Shown here: positions 15,531-24,591 of the stretch, in pieces
Layout: the number at the start of each line of letters is the position of its first letter
Position numbering within the stretch: the first letter of the stretch is position 1
DNA from: DATAYA01 sp963754235
GTDB lineage: Bacteria; Pseudomonadota; Alphaproteobacteria; Acetobacterales; Acetobacteraceae
Assembly (NCBI GenBank): GCA_963754235.1
Contig: CAVWFK010000005.1
Location: 310,001-374,000 of the forward strand
Direction of reading: 5' to 3'
DNA length: 64,000 bases
Translations under genes and position numbers: made by a program
Notes under the pieces: generated by a model
The model's input: the letters and a program-made list of their open reading frames with translations, nothing else
The model's database searches: none
Told to the model about the DNA's origin: nothing

Positions 15531-17846
15531 CTACCGGCTCAATTCCAGCAACGCCGCTTCCATCTCTTTGACGCGAGTTTGGCCTATAGTTAGGTCGTAT
15601 TCGTCCTTACTTTCCCGATAGACCTCGACCGCGTCGCGCGCGTGCCGGAGCGCGTCTTGCATCTCCATCTTGTTCTTGCCTCGTTTCGCAAGCGCGGCCA
15701 GTGCATCCGCCAAACCCTGTTCACAGGAAGCCCAGCCGATCGGTGTCCGATCGCGCTTGAACTCCTGGAGCGCTGCCAGATAGGCCGCCACCAACTCTTC
15801 CAGCCGCGCCGTCCCGTTCTCCCGTTCGCCGAGTTGCTCAAGCGCGTTGCCGAGGTTGTTCTGCGTCCCGGCCCAGGCGACTGGCACACGATCGCGCGTC
15901 CGTTCCAGCAGCGCTTGCCGGTAGGCCGCTATCGCTTCTTCCAGCGCCGACGTTCCGCTCTGGCGCTCGCCAAGCCTCTCAAGCGCGATGCCGAGGTTGT
16001 TCTGCGTGGCCGCCCAGTCGAGCGGCACCCGATCACGGGTCCGTTCCTGCAACGCTGCCCGATAGGCTGCCACCGCCTCCTCCAGCCGCCGCGCCCCACT
16101 CTCCCTTTTGCCAATGGTTACCAGCGCGATACCGAGGTTGTTCTCCGTGGCCGCCCAGGCGAGCGGCACCCGATCGCGTGTTTCTTCCTCCAGCGCTGCC
16201 CGGTAGGCGGCGACCGCCTGCTCCAGCCGCACCGTCCCGTTCTCCCGCTCACCAAGGCTGTCGAGGGCGTTGCCGAGGTTGTCCTGCGTTCCCGCCCAGT
16301 CGAGCGGCACCAGATCGCGCGTCCTTTTCTCCAGCGCCGCTCGATAGGCGGCGACGGCTTCTTCCAGCCGCGCCGTGCCGCCCTCGCGGTCGCCGCGTGC
16401 CACGAGCGCATTGCCGAGGTTGTTCTGCACCATTGCCCAATAAAGCGGCACTCGATCGCGCCGGTATTCCAGCAGCGCGGCCCGATATGCCGACGCTGCC
16501 TCCGTCAGCCGTGATGTACCGCTCTCCCGCTCGCCGAGCCTATAGAGCGCGTTTCCGAGATCGTTTTCCGTCATCGCCCAATCGAGCGGCGCCTGATCGC
16601 GCGTGTAGACCTCAAGCGCTGCCCGATGAGCTGCGACGGCCTGCTCCAGCCGCGTCGTTCCATCCTCTCGCTCCCCCAGCGTCTCTAGCGCAATGCCGAG
16701 ATTGTCCTGCGCCATCGCCCAGAGCAGCGGCGCCCGATCGCGCGTGTATTCGGACAGCGCCGCTCGGGATGCTGCCACCGCCCCATTGAGCAGCGCCGTG
16801 CTGCTCTCCCGCTCTCCCAACGTTTCCATCGCGACGGCCAGATTGCTTTGCGTCAACGCCCAATCGAGCGGCACCCGATCGCGGGTCCGCTCCTGCAATG
16901 CGGCGCGATAGGCGGCCACCGCCTGTTCGAGCCGTGCCGACCCACTCTCCCGCTCCCCAAGCTTCGCGAGTGCGACACCGAGGTCGTTCTGGAACGCCGC
17001 CCAGCCGAGCGGCACCCGATCACGCGGGAGATCCAAAAGGGCCGATTGGTCGATCGCGATCGCCTCCCGCAGGGCCGTGTTGTCGGCGTGTTCGTCGCCC
17101 TGACGGTACAGTGCGTTGGCTTGTCGGCCGAGGTAAACGGCCCTCTGGCCCCGGCTCCCAGCCGGGACCAGTTCCGCGGCCTGATGGAACAAATCGGCAG
17201 CCTGCCGATAGTGCAGCTCGGTCATCGCCAGGTCGCCTTCGGCTGCCGCCGACGCTGCGGCCCCGAGCAGTTGCGCGTCCTCGGCTTGCTGCGCCTGCTC
17301 GCGCAGCGTTCGTGCCTGTTGCGCCGCCGCGATCTGCGCCTGACGAGCTTGCGAGAGCAGTTGATGGGCCTGATCGAAGTGACCGGCGGCGACTTCCGCC
17401 TTGGCGCGCGCGACCAGGGCGGCTGCCACGGGATTGTCCGGATTGAGCGCCGCTACCTGGGCCTGCATCCGCTTGTAGTCGCCGGCAACCTTGGTCAGCA
17501 CCTCCGGCAGTCGCTCGTCGGGAACATTCGTCTGTTCGCCCACGATCCGCAGCAGCGTCTTGGTCGCATCCTCGGCGATGCCGAGCCGCCTGCTGATGTC
17601 CTCGATCCGGCCCATGAAGGGCTCGGTCGCACCCTCGACGGCCGCCTTCGTCACCTGCCGCAACTGCTCGGGCGTCAGCCCGAAGTTGCAGGTCAGCGTG
17701 TTGTGGCTTGCGTCGCGCCCGGCGGCGATGCTGCAAGCACTCGCACCGATCGACGGCTCGCTTGCAGCAAGCGCACTGCGCCCTGCCAAGGCGGCGAGCG
17801 CCATGGCCGCAACGAACGATACTACTTCTTTGCCGTGTCCGCGCAT
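15531..17846 (-). CDS. Tetratricopeptide repeat protein with ten 47-residue repeats
   Basis: An exported 771-residue protein of unknown function. It has a signal peptide (VVSFVAAMALAALAGRSALA), then the motif ACSIAAGRDASHNT, a helical region (LTPEQLRQVTKAAVEGATEP), a coiled-coil-like Ala/Gln-rich stretch (~residues 150-215), and ten TPR units of 47 residues (141 bp). The unit consensus is NNLGNALxxLGERESGTxR followed by LEEAVAAYRAALxExTRDR and VPLDWAxTQ. Repeat spacing in the DNA is exactly 141 bp (for example 15851, 15992, 16133). These 'accessory' TPRs are usual in alphaproteobacterial signalling proteins. The longer upstream frame was rejected: the ATG at 17846 starts the signal peptide and overlaps the small membrane-protein gene, which shares the AGRDAS motif. 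It may be a periplasmic scaffold. Confidence 0.85.
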   Translation of the reverse strand: MRGHGKEVVSFVAAMALAALAGRSALAASEPSIGASACSIAAGRDASHNTLTCNFGLTPEQLRQVTKAAVEGATEPFMGRIEDISRRLGIAEDATKTLLRIVGEQTNVPDERLPEVLTKVAGDYKRMQAQVAALNPDNPVAAALVARAKAEVAAGHFDQAHQLLSQARQAQIAAAQQARTLREQAQQAEDAQLLGAAASAAAEGDLAMTELHYRQAADLFHQAAELVPAGSRGQRAVYLGRQANALYRQGDEHADNTALREAIAIDQSALLDLPRDRVPLGWAAFQNDLGVALAKLGERESGSARLEQAVAAYRAALQERTRDRVPLDWALTQSNLAVAMETLGERESSTALLNGAVAASRAALSEYTRDRAPLLWAMAQDNLGIALETLGEREDGTTRLEQAVAAHRAALEVYTRDQAPLDWAMTENDLGNALYRLGERESGTSRLTEAASAYRAALLEYRRDRVPLYWAMVQNNLGNALVARGDREGGTARLEEAVAAYRAALEKRTRDLVPLDWAGTQDNLGNALDSLGERENGTVRLEQAVAAYRAALEEETRDRVPLAWAATENNLGIALVTIGKRESGARRLEEAVAAYRAALQERTRDRVPLDWAATQNNLGIALERLGERQSGTSALEEAIAAYRQALLERTRDRVPVAWAGTQNNLGNALEQLGERENGTARLEELVAAYLAALQEFKRDRTPIGWASCEQGLADALAALAKRGKNKMEMQDALRHARDAVEVYRESKDEYDLTIGQTRVKEMEAALLELSR

Positions 17847-18091
17847 GAAGTGGCTCCGCTCACTCCGCTGCCGGCCGTGCGGGCACTGAAGTTCACCGTA
17901 TTGCCCGAAGCGTCGCGTCCCGCCGCGATGCTCCCCTGCTGTGCGCACACCACTCCGGGCGCCTCGTGCGCAGGCCACACGTAGGTCACCACGGCCCAGG
18001 CGCCGGCAGCCACAGCGACCAGCGCGCCGCCAATCCAGGAAAGAACCTGACGGTTTCTTGGCTTTGCGATGAACGACCAGAGCGCGCGCAT
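17822..18091 (-). CDS. Small single-pass membrane protein sharing the AGRDAS motif with the TPR protein
   Basis: An 89-residue protein: short N-terminal basic segment (MRALWSFIAKPRNRQ), one membrane helix (LSWIGGALVAVAAGAWAVVT), then a periplasmic tail with CAQQGSIAAGRDASGNTVNF. The SIAAGRDAS-NT motif recurs just after the signal peptide of the TPR protein encoded immediately downstream. The two genes overlap by 25 bases, so they are very likely cotranscribed and coupled. Both motifs are preceded by a cysteine at a similar distance. Function is unknown; a shared docking or oligomerisation element is an inference from the motif pairing. Confidence 0.7.
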   Translation of the reverse strand: MRALWSFIAKPRNRQVLSWIGGALVAVAAGAWAVVTYVWPAHEAPGVVCAQQGSIAAGRDASGNTVNFSARTAGSGVSGATSCADTAKK

Positions 18092-18251
18092 GCCGCCTCG
18101 CGATGCAAGCCAAATGCAGCCTATCGTACTCTCCGTTCGGATTGCAAACGATAGGTGGTGCGGACTGAACGTTCGCTAAGGGAGGCGCACAAGCGCCTGT
18201 GACCGCCGCCGTGCCCCGGCCTAGATTGCGCACCCCCGCCCGGAGCGCCCC

Positions 18252-19037
18252 ATGACCTCCCTTCCCACCCTCTTCCTTTCCCACGGCTCGCCGATGCTTG
18301 CCCTCTCCGACGAGCCGGCGGCGGTGTTCCTGCAATCGCTCGGGCGTGCTCTTCCCGCGGCGCGCGCGATCTTGGTCGCCTCCGCGCACTGGAATACCGA
18401 GGCCCCGATGCTCGGCGGCGCCGCGGCGCCGGACACGATTCACGATTTCTATGGCTTCCCCGACGCGCTCTATCGTCTGCGCTATCCCGCTTCGGGCGCA
18501 CCGGACATTGCCGAGGAGGCCGCAAGCCTGCTGCGCGCGGCAGGATTTCCCGCGCGCGTCGATCCGGCGCGAGGACTCGATCATGGAATTCGGGTACCCT
18601 TGCGGCACATGCGCGCAGAGGCCGACATCCCGGTGGTGCCGCTCTCGATCCAGCCGCATCTGGGGCCGGCGCATCACTACGAGGTCGGGCAGGCGCTGGC
18701 GCCGCTGCGCGCGCAGGGCGTGCTGATCGCGGGATCGGGGTCGATGACGCACAACCTTGCCGGTCTCGACCGCCGACCCGATGCGCCTTCTGCCCCCTGG
18801 GCGCGCGCCTTCACCGACTGGTTCGCGGATGCCGCGCAACACGGCCGCAGCGACGATCTGCTCGACTACCGCCGGCAAGCGCCGGAGGCGGTGCGCAACC
18901 ACCCACAAGACGAGCATCTGCTGCCGTTCTTTGTCGCCCTCGGCGCGGGCGGCGGACGCGGCGCGCGCCTGCACGCGAGCATCAGTCACGGCGCGTTGGC
19001 GATGCATGCCTACGCCTTCCCCGGCCTCGGCGCATGA
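18252..19037 (+). CDS. DODA-type extradiol ring-opening dioxygenase (YgiD/4,5-DOPA dioxygenase-like)
   Basis: A 261-residue class III extradiol dioxygenase related to plant DODA and E. coli YgiD. Metal-binding histidines are visible in LFLSHGSPML, in ILVASAHWNTE and in HDFYGFP, with a further conserved GLDHGIRVPLRHM segment and GSGSMTHNL. The family cleaves catechol-type rings such as L-DOPA; the physiological substrate here is unknown. It overlaps the FAD oxidoreductase gene by ATGA, and a TRAP transporter follows, so it may act on an imported aromatic amine or acid (inference). The ATG follows CCGGAGCGCCCC, a modest ribosome-binding site. Confidence 0.9.
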   Translation: MTSLPTLFLSHGSPMLALSDEPAAVFLQSLGRALPAARAILVASAHWNTEAPMLGGAAAPDTIHDFYGFPDALYRLRYPASGAPDIAEEAASLLRAAGFPARVDPARGLDHGIRVPLRHMRAEADIPVVPLSIQPHLGPAHHYEVGQALAPLRAQGVLIAGSGSMTHNLAGLDRRPDAPSAPWARAFTDWFADAAQHGRSDDLLDYRRQAPEAVRNHPQDEHLLPFFVALGAGGGRGARLHASISHGALAMHAYAFPGLGA

Positions 19038-20320
19038 CCGCACCCCTGCGCCGCCCGCTGCCGCCGAGCCTCTATGCCGAGACCGCCCGGCCGGCGCCGC
19101 CGACGCCGCCGCTCGATGGCGACGCGCGCGTCTCGGTCGCGATCGTGGGCGGCGGGTTCACGGGACTTTCGACCGCGTTGTATTGCGCCGAAGCCGGCAT
19201 CGACGCTGTGGTGATCGAGGCGCACGAGCCGGGCTGGGGTGCCTCGGGGCGCAACGGCGGGCAGGTGAACCCGGGGCTGAAGCCCGATCCGCAGCAGGTG
19301 GAGGCGGATTTCGGCGACGATCTCGGACGGCGCATGGTCGCGATGGCGTGGGACGCGCCGAACCTGGTGTTCGAGCTGATCCGCCGTCACCAGATCGTCT
19401 GCGAGGCGTCGCAGACCGGCACGCTGCGCGCGGCGTACGGCGCTCGCACCGCGCGTGCGATCCGCGCGAGCCATGCGCAAGGCGAGCGGCGCGGGATGCC
19501 GGTGCAGCTTCTGGAACACGACGCGGTGCGCGACGCGACCGGCACCGCCCGCTATCGCGTGGCGTTGCTCGACCGGCGCGGCGGTTTCGTCAATCCGCTG
19601 GGCTATGCACGGGGACTGACGCAGGCGGCGATGCAGGCGGGTGCCAGGGTGCATGGCGGAACCCCCGCGCTCTCGGTCGCGCGCGAGGGTGCCGTGTGGG
19701 CGGTGCGCACGCCGCGCGGCACGCTGCGCGCCGAGCGGCTGGTGCTGGCGACCAACGGCTACACCGACGGGCTGTGGCCCACGCTGCGCCGCTCGATCGT
19801 GCCGGTGTTCAGCGGCATCGTCGCAACCGAGCCTCTGCCCGAGGCGCTCGCAGAACGAGTGATGCCGTCGCGCTCGGTGCTCTATGAACTCGGCAGCATC
19901 ACCACCTACCACCGGCTCGACGCCGCAAACCGGCTGCTGATGGGCGGACGGTCTCCGCTGCGCGACATCGGCACGGCGGACGAGCTTTCCTATCTCGTAA
20001 ACTATGCGCGGCGGCTGTTCCCGGCGCTGCGCGACGTGCGCTTCGGGCACGGCTGGAGCGGGCAGCTCGCGATCACGACCGATCACTATCCGCACATCCA
20101 CACACCGGCGCCGGGGGTGCTGGCCTGCCTCGGCTATAACGGGCGCGGTGTGGCCATGGCGACCGCGATGGGGCGCCAGATCGCGCGCCATCTGGCGACG
20201 GGGGCCGCGATCGACATGCCGGTCACGACGCTGCGCGCGATCCCGTATCATGGCCTTTGGCGCGGCGCGGTCGCGGCACGGGTGGCCTACGGACGCATCC
20301 GGGACCGCCTCGGCATTTGA
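19034..20320 (+). CDS. FAD-dependent amine oxidoreductase (DAO/PuuB-like)
   Basis: A 428-residue D-amino acid oxidase-family flavoprotein. The Rossmann dinucleotide motif VAIVGGGFTGLSTALYCAEA is followed by the acidic residue in VVIEAHEPGWGASGRNGGQV, a signature of gamma-glutamylputrescine oxidase-like enzymes. The substrate-side motif WSGQLAITTDHYPHI and the C-terminal GYNGRGVAMATAMGRQIA are typical. It likely oxidises a primary or secondary amine to an aldehyde plus H2O2. Translationally coupled to the dioxygenase upstream (ATGA). A short tandem duplication (TCGGCATTTGACA) covers the stop region, 60 bp before the TRAP genes. Confidence 0.9.
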   Translation: MTAPLRRPLPPSLYAETARPAPPTPPLDGDARVSVAIVGGGFTGLSTALYCAEAGIDAVVIEAHEPGWGASGRNGGQVNPGLKPDPQQVEADFGDDLGRRMVAMAWDAPNLVFELIRRHQIVCEASQTGTLRAAYGARTARAIRASHAQGERRGMPVQLLEHDAVRDATGTARYRVALLDRRGGFVNPLGYARGLTQAAMQAGARVHGGTPALSVAREGAVWAVRTPRGTLRAERLVLATNGYTDGLWPTLRRSIVPVFSGIVATEPLPEALAERVMPSRSVLYELGSITTYHRLDAANRLLMGGRSPLRDIGTADELSYLVNYARRLFPALRDVRFGHGWSGQLAITTDHYPHIHTPAPGVLACLGYNGRGVAMATAMGRQIARHLATGAAIDMPVTTLRAIPYHGLWRGAVAARVAYGRIRDRLGI

Positions 20321-20387
20321 CATCGGCATTTGACACGGGGCCGCCCGCCGCCGGATCATCGCGGCCAAGAAACCAAGGAGGAAACCG

Positions 20388-21425
20388 ATGCCGACCCGCC
20401 CCACGCTGCCGCGCCGCGCCTTCGTGCGCTCCACCGTCGCGGCAATCGGCACCGGCGCCCTCGCCGCGCCGGCGATCGCAGCCCCTGCTATCGCAACTGG
20501 CAGCCGCGTCTTCACCTTCGCCCATGACGAGCCGCACGACACCGGCTACGGCTTCTTCGCCGACCAGTTCAACGCCAAGCTGAAGGAGCTGAGCGGCGGC
20601 AAATTCTCGATCCACGAATTCCCCGGCGCGCAGCTCGGCCAGGAGCCGGAGCTGGCGCAGAAAGTGCGCAGCGGCGACATCGATTTCGTCATCAACTCGA
20701 CGGCAAACACCGCGACGGTGGTGCCGCAGGCGGGCGTCTTTTCGCTGCACTTCATCTTCCGCGACGAGCCGCACCTGACGAAAGCGATGCTCGATCCGGC
20801 GGTGAACGCGCTGTTCATCGAGATGATCGCGAACAACACGACAGGGGCGAAATCGCTTGGTCTCGGCACGCTGGGCCTGCGCAAGTGCTACGCGAAGTTC
20901 GAGGTGAAGTCAGTTGCCGATCTCAAAGGGCGAAAAGTGCGGGTGCAGGCGACCAAGACCGAGGATCGCTTCTTCGGCGCCTATGGCGCGGTGCCGGTGC
21001 ACATGCCGATCGGGCAGGTGTACACCTCGCTCGAGACCGGGCTGGTGGATATCGCCGAGAACGGCGCCGACATCTACCGCGCGCAGAAGCACTACGAGGT
21101 CGCACCCATCCTGTCGTCCACCAACCACGAGGCCAACAACAACCATCTCTGGGTCAGCGACAAGGCGTGGAAGTCCCTCACGCCCGAGCAGCAGGGCTGG
21201 GTCAAGGCAACGTTCAGCTACGCCCGCGGCCTGGCGGTGCCGCGATCGCTGGAATATGACCACGCTGCGTCGGCTTCGCTGAAGAAGATGGGGGTGGAGA
21301 TCTTCACCACGGTCGATCGGCAGAGCTTCATCACGATCGCGACCCCGATCCAGGACGAGCAGGCGCAGTCGCTGGGTCCGTATGCGGTGAAGCTGCTGGC
21401 GCTGACCCGCAAGGTGACGTCCTGA
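20388..21425 (+). CDS. TRAP transporter substrate-binding protein (DctP family)
   Basis: Periplasmic solute receptor of a tripartite ATP-independent transporter, 345 residues. It has a twin-arginine-type signal (LPRRAFVRSTVAAIGTGALA) and family motifs FSIHEFPGAQLGQEPEL, GTLGLRKCYAKFEVKSVADL and YTSLETGLVDIAENG. DctP proteins bind carboxylates through a conserved arginine, here in the KGRKVRVQAT region. The start is fixed by AAGGAGG six bases before ATG. It is followed by the small (DctQ) and large (DctM) permeases. The ligand is not predictable; the preceding oxidase and dioxygenase suggest an organic acid or amine. Confidence 0.95.
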   Translation: MPTRPTLPRRAFVRSTVAAIGTGALAAPAIAAPAIATGSRVFTFAHDEPHDTGYGFFADQFNAKLKELSGGKFSIHEFPGAQLGQEPELAQKVRSGDIDFVINSTANTATVVPQAGVFSLHFIFRDEPHLTKAMLDPAVNALFIEMIANNTTGAKSLGLGTLGLRKCYAKFEVKSVADLKGRKVRVQATKTEDRFFGAYGAVPVHMPIGQVYTSLETGLVDIAENGADIYRAQKHYEVAPILSSTNHEANNNHLWVSDKAWKSLTPEQQGWVKATFSYARGLAVPRSLEYDHAASASLKKMGVEIFTTVDRQSFITIATPIQDEQAQSLGPYAVKLLALTRKVTS

Positions 21426-21436
21426 GCCGAGGCCGG

Positions 21437-22027
21437 ATGCGCTACGCGGAGCTGTCCGTCGCGGTCCTGTCGAGGAAGCGCCCGCAGCTCAAGTGGCGGG
21501 CGCTCGATCCGCTCGAGTTCGCGCTGATCGTCCTGTGCGCCCTGCTGCTGCTGGGCTTCTTGGTCAGCGAATTGGGGGACGTCGTGTTCCGCATCCTGCG
21601 CCGGCCGTGGCTGACGGCGCAGGAGTTCTCATTGGGCTTCTTCGTCTGGGGCGTGTTCATGGGCGGCGCCGTCGGCGTGCGGCGCAACGACCATTTCCGG
21701 CTGGCCGCGAGTGCCGAGCTGTTCGCGGGTGGCGTGCGCGCGGCGATCGAGACGTTCCAGCAGCTTGTGATGCTGGGCGTTGCCTGCGCCATGATGTGGT
21801 TCGGCTATCTCAATTTCCTCACCGGGTTCGGCAGCTTCATGATGCCCTCGCTCACGCCCGTCGCAGTGCTGTATGCGGCGATCCCCGTCGCGGGCGCGCT
21901 GATCGCGCTGTTTTCGATCGAGAAGCTGGTCTGCGGCTGGCGGCGCGGCTTCGCCGATGCCGCGGTTGCGTCGGGCACGGAATTGTCGGAGTTGCTTGGC
22001 GCCGCGTCCGGCGAGGGGCAGCCGTGA
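21437..22027 (+). CDS. TRAP transporter small permease (DctQ family)
   Basis: A 196-residue inner-membrane protein with about four transmembrane helices: LEFALIVLCALLLLGFLVSE, then EFSLGFFVWGVFMGGAVGV, LVMLGVACAMMWFGYL and AVLYAAIPVAGALIALFSI. The conserved AQEFSL-WGVFMG and RRNDHFR motifs mark DctQ. It pairs with the large permease encoded next, overlapping it by GTGA. Confidence 0.93.
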   Translation: MRYAELSVAVLSRKRPQLKWRALDPLEFALIVLCALLLLGFLVSELGDVVFRILRRPWLTAQEFSLGFFVWGVFMGGAVGVRRNDHFRLAASAELFAGGVRAAIETFQQLVMLGVACAMMWFGYLNFLTGFGSFMMPSLTPVAVLYAAIPVAGALIALFSIEKLVCGWRRGFADAAVASGTELSELLGAASGEGQP

Positions 22028-23367
22028 CCGGCCACGAGACCGCGATCGTGGTGATGTGCGCGCTGTTCCTGAGCCTCGGCTACGCCGGGCTGCCGGTCGC
22101 GTTCGCCCTGATCGCTGCGGTGGTGGTCGTGGCAGCGATCTTCACTGATCTCACCATCGGCTCGCTGATGGGGCAGCTTTTCAACGGCATCAACGAGCTC
22201 GCTTTGCTGGCGATTCCTTTCTTCCTCCTGGTCGGCGAGCTGATGACCTCGGCGCGGATCACGCCGCGGCTGATCGCGCTGGCGCAGGCGATGGTGGGCC
22301 ACCTGCGCAGTGGACTGGCGCACGTGGTCGCGGTCTCGTGCATGGTGTTCGGCGGCATCTCCGGCTCGTCCACCGCGGATACGGTCGCGATCGGCACCGT
22401 GCTGCTGCCGGCACTTCGCGACGAGGGCTACGCGCCGGCGTTTTCGGCGGCGCTGATCGCGGCCGGCGCGTCGATCGCCTCGATGGTGCCGCCGTCGATC
22501 ATGGCGATCGTCTATGGCGCGGTCGGCGACGCGTCGGTGGGCGGGCTGTTCCTGGGCGGTGCCGTGCCGGGGCTGATGGTCTGCATCGGGCTGATGATCT
22601 ACAGCTATTTCTTCGGTGCGCCCGGGCGGCCCAAGCGGCGCGCGACCTTCTTCGAGTTCGGCCGCGCGCTCAGTGGTGCCTTGCTGCCGCTGATGATCCC
22701 GGTAATCATCATCGGCAGCATCCTGGGCGGCGTGATCACGCCCGCCGAGGCAGGCATGGCGGCCGTGGTCTATGCGCTGCTGGTGCTGCTGCCGGCGTTC
22801 AACCGCGGCCACTTCCGACGGTTGCCGAAGGATTTCGCGATGGCGGCGGTGCTGTACGCCATCCCGCTGACGGCGGTTGCGGGCGCCTCGGCGTTCGGCT
22901 GGATGCTGGCGTATCTGGGCGGCGCCGACATCATCATGGGCTGGGTGCGCGCGCTCGGCACCACGGACGCACGCGCCATTCTGTTCTTCGTCGCGGTGCT
23001 GTTCCTGATCGTGGGCGACTTCCTCGACGGGCTGCCGGCGATCATCATCCTGATGCCGGTGATCCTGTCCTTGGAGCATCTCGGCCACATCAACGCGGTT
23101 CACATGGGCGTGGTGGTGATCGTGACACTGGCGTTCGGGCTGATCACGCCACCCTGCGGGATTATTTTACTCCTGTCGTCGTCGCTTGCTGGGGTGCCGT
23201 TTTCACGGGCGCTCAGGGAATCAATGCCGATCTATGTCGTGTTCGTGGTGGTGATCTCGGTGATCATCCTGGCGCCTGACGTGGTGCTGTTCCTGCCGCG
23301 CCATTTTCTGCCCCGCGCGGTCGGGTGCTTTCCCCGCCCGCACGGCGGCGGATACATCTGCCCGTGA
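22024..23367 (+). CDS. TRAP transporter large permease (DctM family)
   Basis: A 447-residue ion-coupled transport subunit with about 12 transmembrane segments. Motifs include AIPFFLLVGELM, VFGGISGSSTADTVAIGTVL, PPSIMAIVYGA and FGLITPPCGIILLLSSSLAG, all usual in DctM. The GTG start at 22024 overlaps the DctQ stop. The C-terminus is slightly longer than usual (RHFLPRAVGCFPRPHGGGYI), which may be an extension. The gene ends 22 bp from the convergent alcohol dehydrogenase. Confidence 0.94.
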   Translation: MTGHETAIVVMCALFLSLGYAGLPVAFALIAAVVVVAAIFTDLTIGSLMGQLFNGINELALLAIPFFLLVGELMTSARITPRLIALAQAMVGHLRSGLAHVVAVSCMVFGGISGSSTADTVAIGTVLLPALRDEGYAPAFSAALIAAGASIASMVPPSIMAIVYGAVGDASVGGLFLGGAVPGLMVCIGLMIYSYFFGAPGRPKRRATFFEFGRALSGALLPLMIPVIIIGSILGGVITPAEAGMAAVVYALLVLLPAFNRGHFRRLPKDFAMAAVLYAIPLTAVAGASAFGWMLAYLGGADIIMGWVRALGTTDARAILFFVAVLFLIVGDFLDGLPAIIILMPVILSLEHLGHINAVHMGVVVIVTLAFGLITPPCGIILLLSSSLAGVPFSRALRESMPIYVVFVVVISVIILAPDVVLFLPRHFLPRAVGCFPRPHGGGYICP

Positions 23368-23389
23368 AGCGCCCGGTCTGAAACGCCGC

Positions 23390-24556
23390 TCAGCCGGCGA
23401 GAGCTGCGTCCGGCACGATCGTTGCCTTGACGCAACGCATCGCGCGCGCGTCGTCGATCGCCTGCGCGATCCCTGCCTCGGAGAACGGAAACCGCGTCTG
23501 CATCTCGCGGAACGGATAGCGGTCGCGGTCGCGGTTCAGCATGACGATGCCGGTCCAGATATCGTCGGCGGTGAAGGCCCAGCTTGCGACGATGGTGATG
23601 TCCTTGGTGCAGATGCGATGCCAACTGGTCTCGATCGGGCCGGCATCGGTGAACTGGCCCATCTCGACATAGGTGCCGCCGTCGCGCAGCATCTCGATCC
23701 CCTCGGGCCCGGCCGAGGGGTGGCCACTGCAATCCATCACCAGATCGGCGCCGTAGCCGCCGATGATCGCACGCACCGCGTCGATACGCGGCGCACCCGG
23801 TGGAAGCGCGGAGATGTCGACGGTCGCCTCGGCGCCGAAGCGGCGGCAGAGGGCAAGCCGCGGCTGCTCCGGCGCGCCGGCCACGATGACGCGCGCGGCC
23901 CCCATCTCCAGCGCCGCGACCACCGCGAGCAGGCCGATCGGTCCCGATCCCTGGATCACCACGCTGGCACCGGGCGGAAACCCGCCCACCTCCTGCGCCC
24001 TCTTCAGCGCGCGTACGCAGGAGGTGAAGGGTTCGGCGAGCGTGCCCAGCCAGAGCGGCATCGTGTCGGGCAGGCGATAGATCTTGGTGCCGGGCAACAT
24101 GTTGAGATCGACGTATTCCATCTCCGCCCAGCCGCCCCACAGATGCGGCGGCTTTTCGAAGCCGAGATAGCGGCCGTAATAGACCGGGGTAAGGCACTTG
24201 TTGGCGTGCTTCGGATAGTGCCGGCACCAGTCGCACTGCCCGCACGGCATCAGCGGCGGGATCATCACCTTTGCCCCGACCGCGAGCGGGTTGCCCATCC
24301 AGTCATGGGTCAGCTCGGGCCCGATCTCCTCGATCACGCCGGCGACCTCGTGGCCGAGGGTGAACGGCCAGGGCAGCGGTTTCGGCCAGTGGCCGGCGAG
24401 GATGTGCAGGTCGGTGCCGCACACGCCGCAGGCGGCGACGCGGAACAGGGCCGCGTTTTCGGGTACCGGCGGGCGCGGCACGGTGCGGATCACCGGCCCC
24501 GCACCCGGCCCGGCGAACGTCGCGACGCGGATCGTGGCGAGATTCACGGGCCGCAT
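23390..24556 (-). CDS. Zinc-dependent medium-chain alcohol dehydrogenase
   Basis: A 388-residue MDR-superfamily dehydrogenase. Catalytic zinc ligands lie in ACGVCGTDLHI and TLGHEVAGVIEEIG. Structural zinc cysteines are visible in PCGQCDWC and ANKC. The NAD-binding motif is VIQGSGPIGLLAVVAALEMG. An unusual insertion (KPPHLWGGWAEMEYVDLN) is shared with alcohol dehydrogenases of the L-threonine/sorbitol-like subgroup. The substrate is unknown. Transcribed opposite to the TRAP operon it converges with; the efflux genes upstream are on the same strand, 35 bp away, so a single operon is possible. Confidence 0.92.
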   Translation of the reverse strand: MRPVNLATIRVATFAGPGAGPVIRTVPRPPVPENAALFRVAACGVCGTDLHILAGHWPKPLPWPFTLGHEVAGVIEEIGPELTHDWMGNPLAVGAKVMIPPLMPCGQCDWCRHYPKHANKCLTPVYYGRYLGFEKPPHLWGGWAEMEYVDLNMLPGTKIYRLPDTMPLWLGTLAEPFTSCVRALKRAQEVGGFPPGASVVIQGSGPIGLLAVVAALEMGAARVIVAGAPEQPRLALCRRFGAEATVDISALPPGAPRIDAVRAIIGGYGADLVMDCSGHPSAGPEGIEMLRDGGTYVEMGQFTDAGPIETSWHRICTKDITIVASWAFTADDIWTGIVMLNRDRDRYPFREMQTRFPFSEAGIAQAIDDARAMRCVKATIVPDAALAG

Positions 24557-24591
24557 CCTCCGGCACTAGGCCGTGCTAGGCAAGCTGGTGC

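Noticed and set aside
15600..17100. Regular 141-bp DNA repeats as a CRISPR or satellite array
   Set aside because: The spacing encodes 47-residue TPR units with conserved protein sequence and no unique spacers.
15531..19043. 1170-residue frame as a single large protein
   Set aside because: The family sequence starts at the signal peptide (ATG 17846). The upstream part is the shadow of other genes and overlaps the dioxygenase on the opposite strand.
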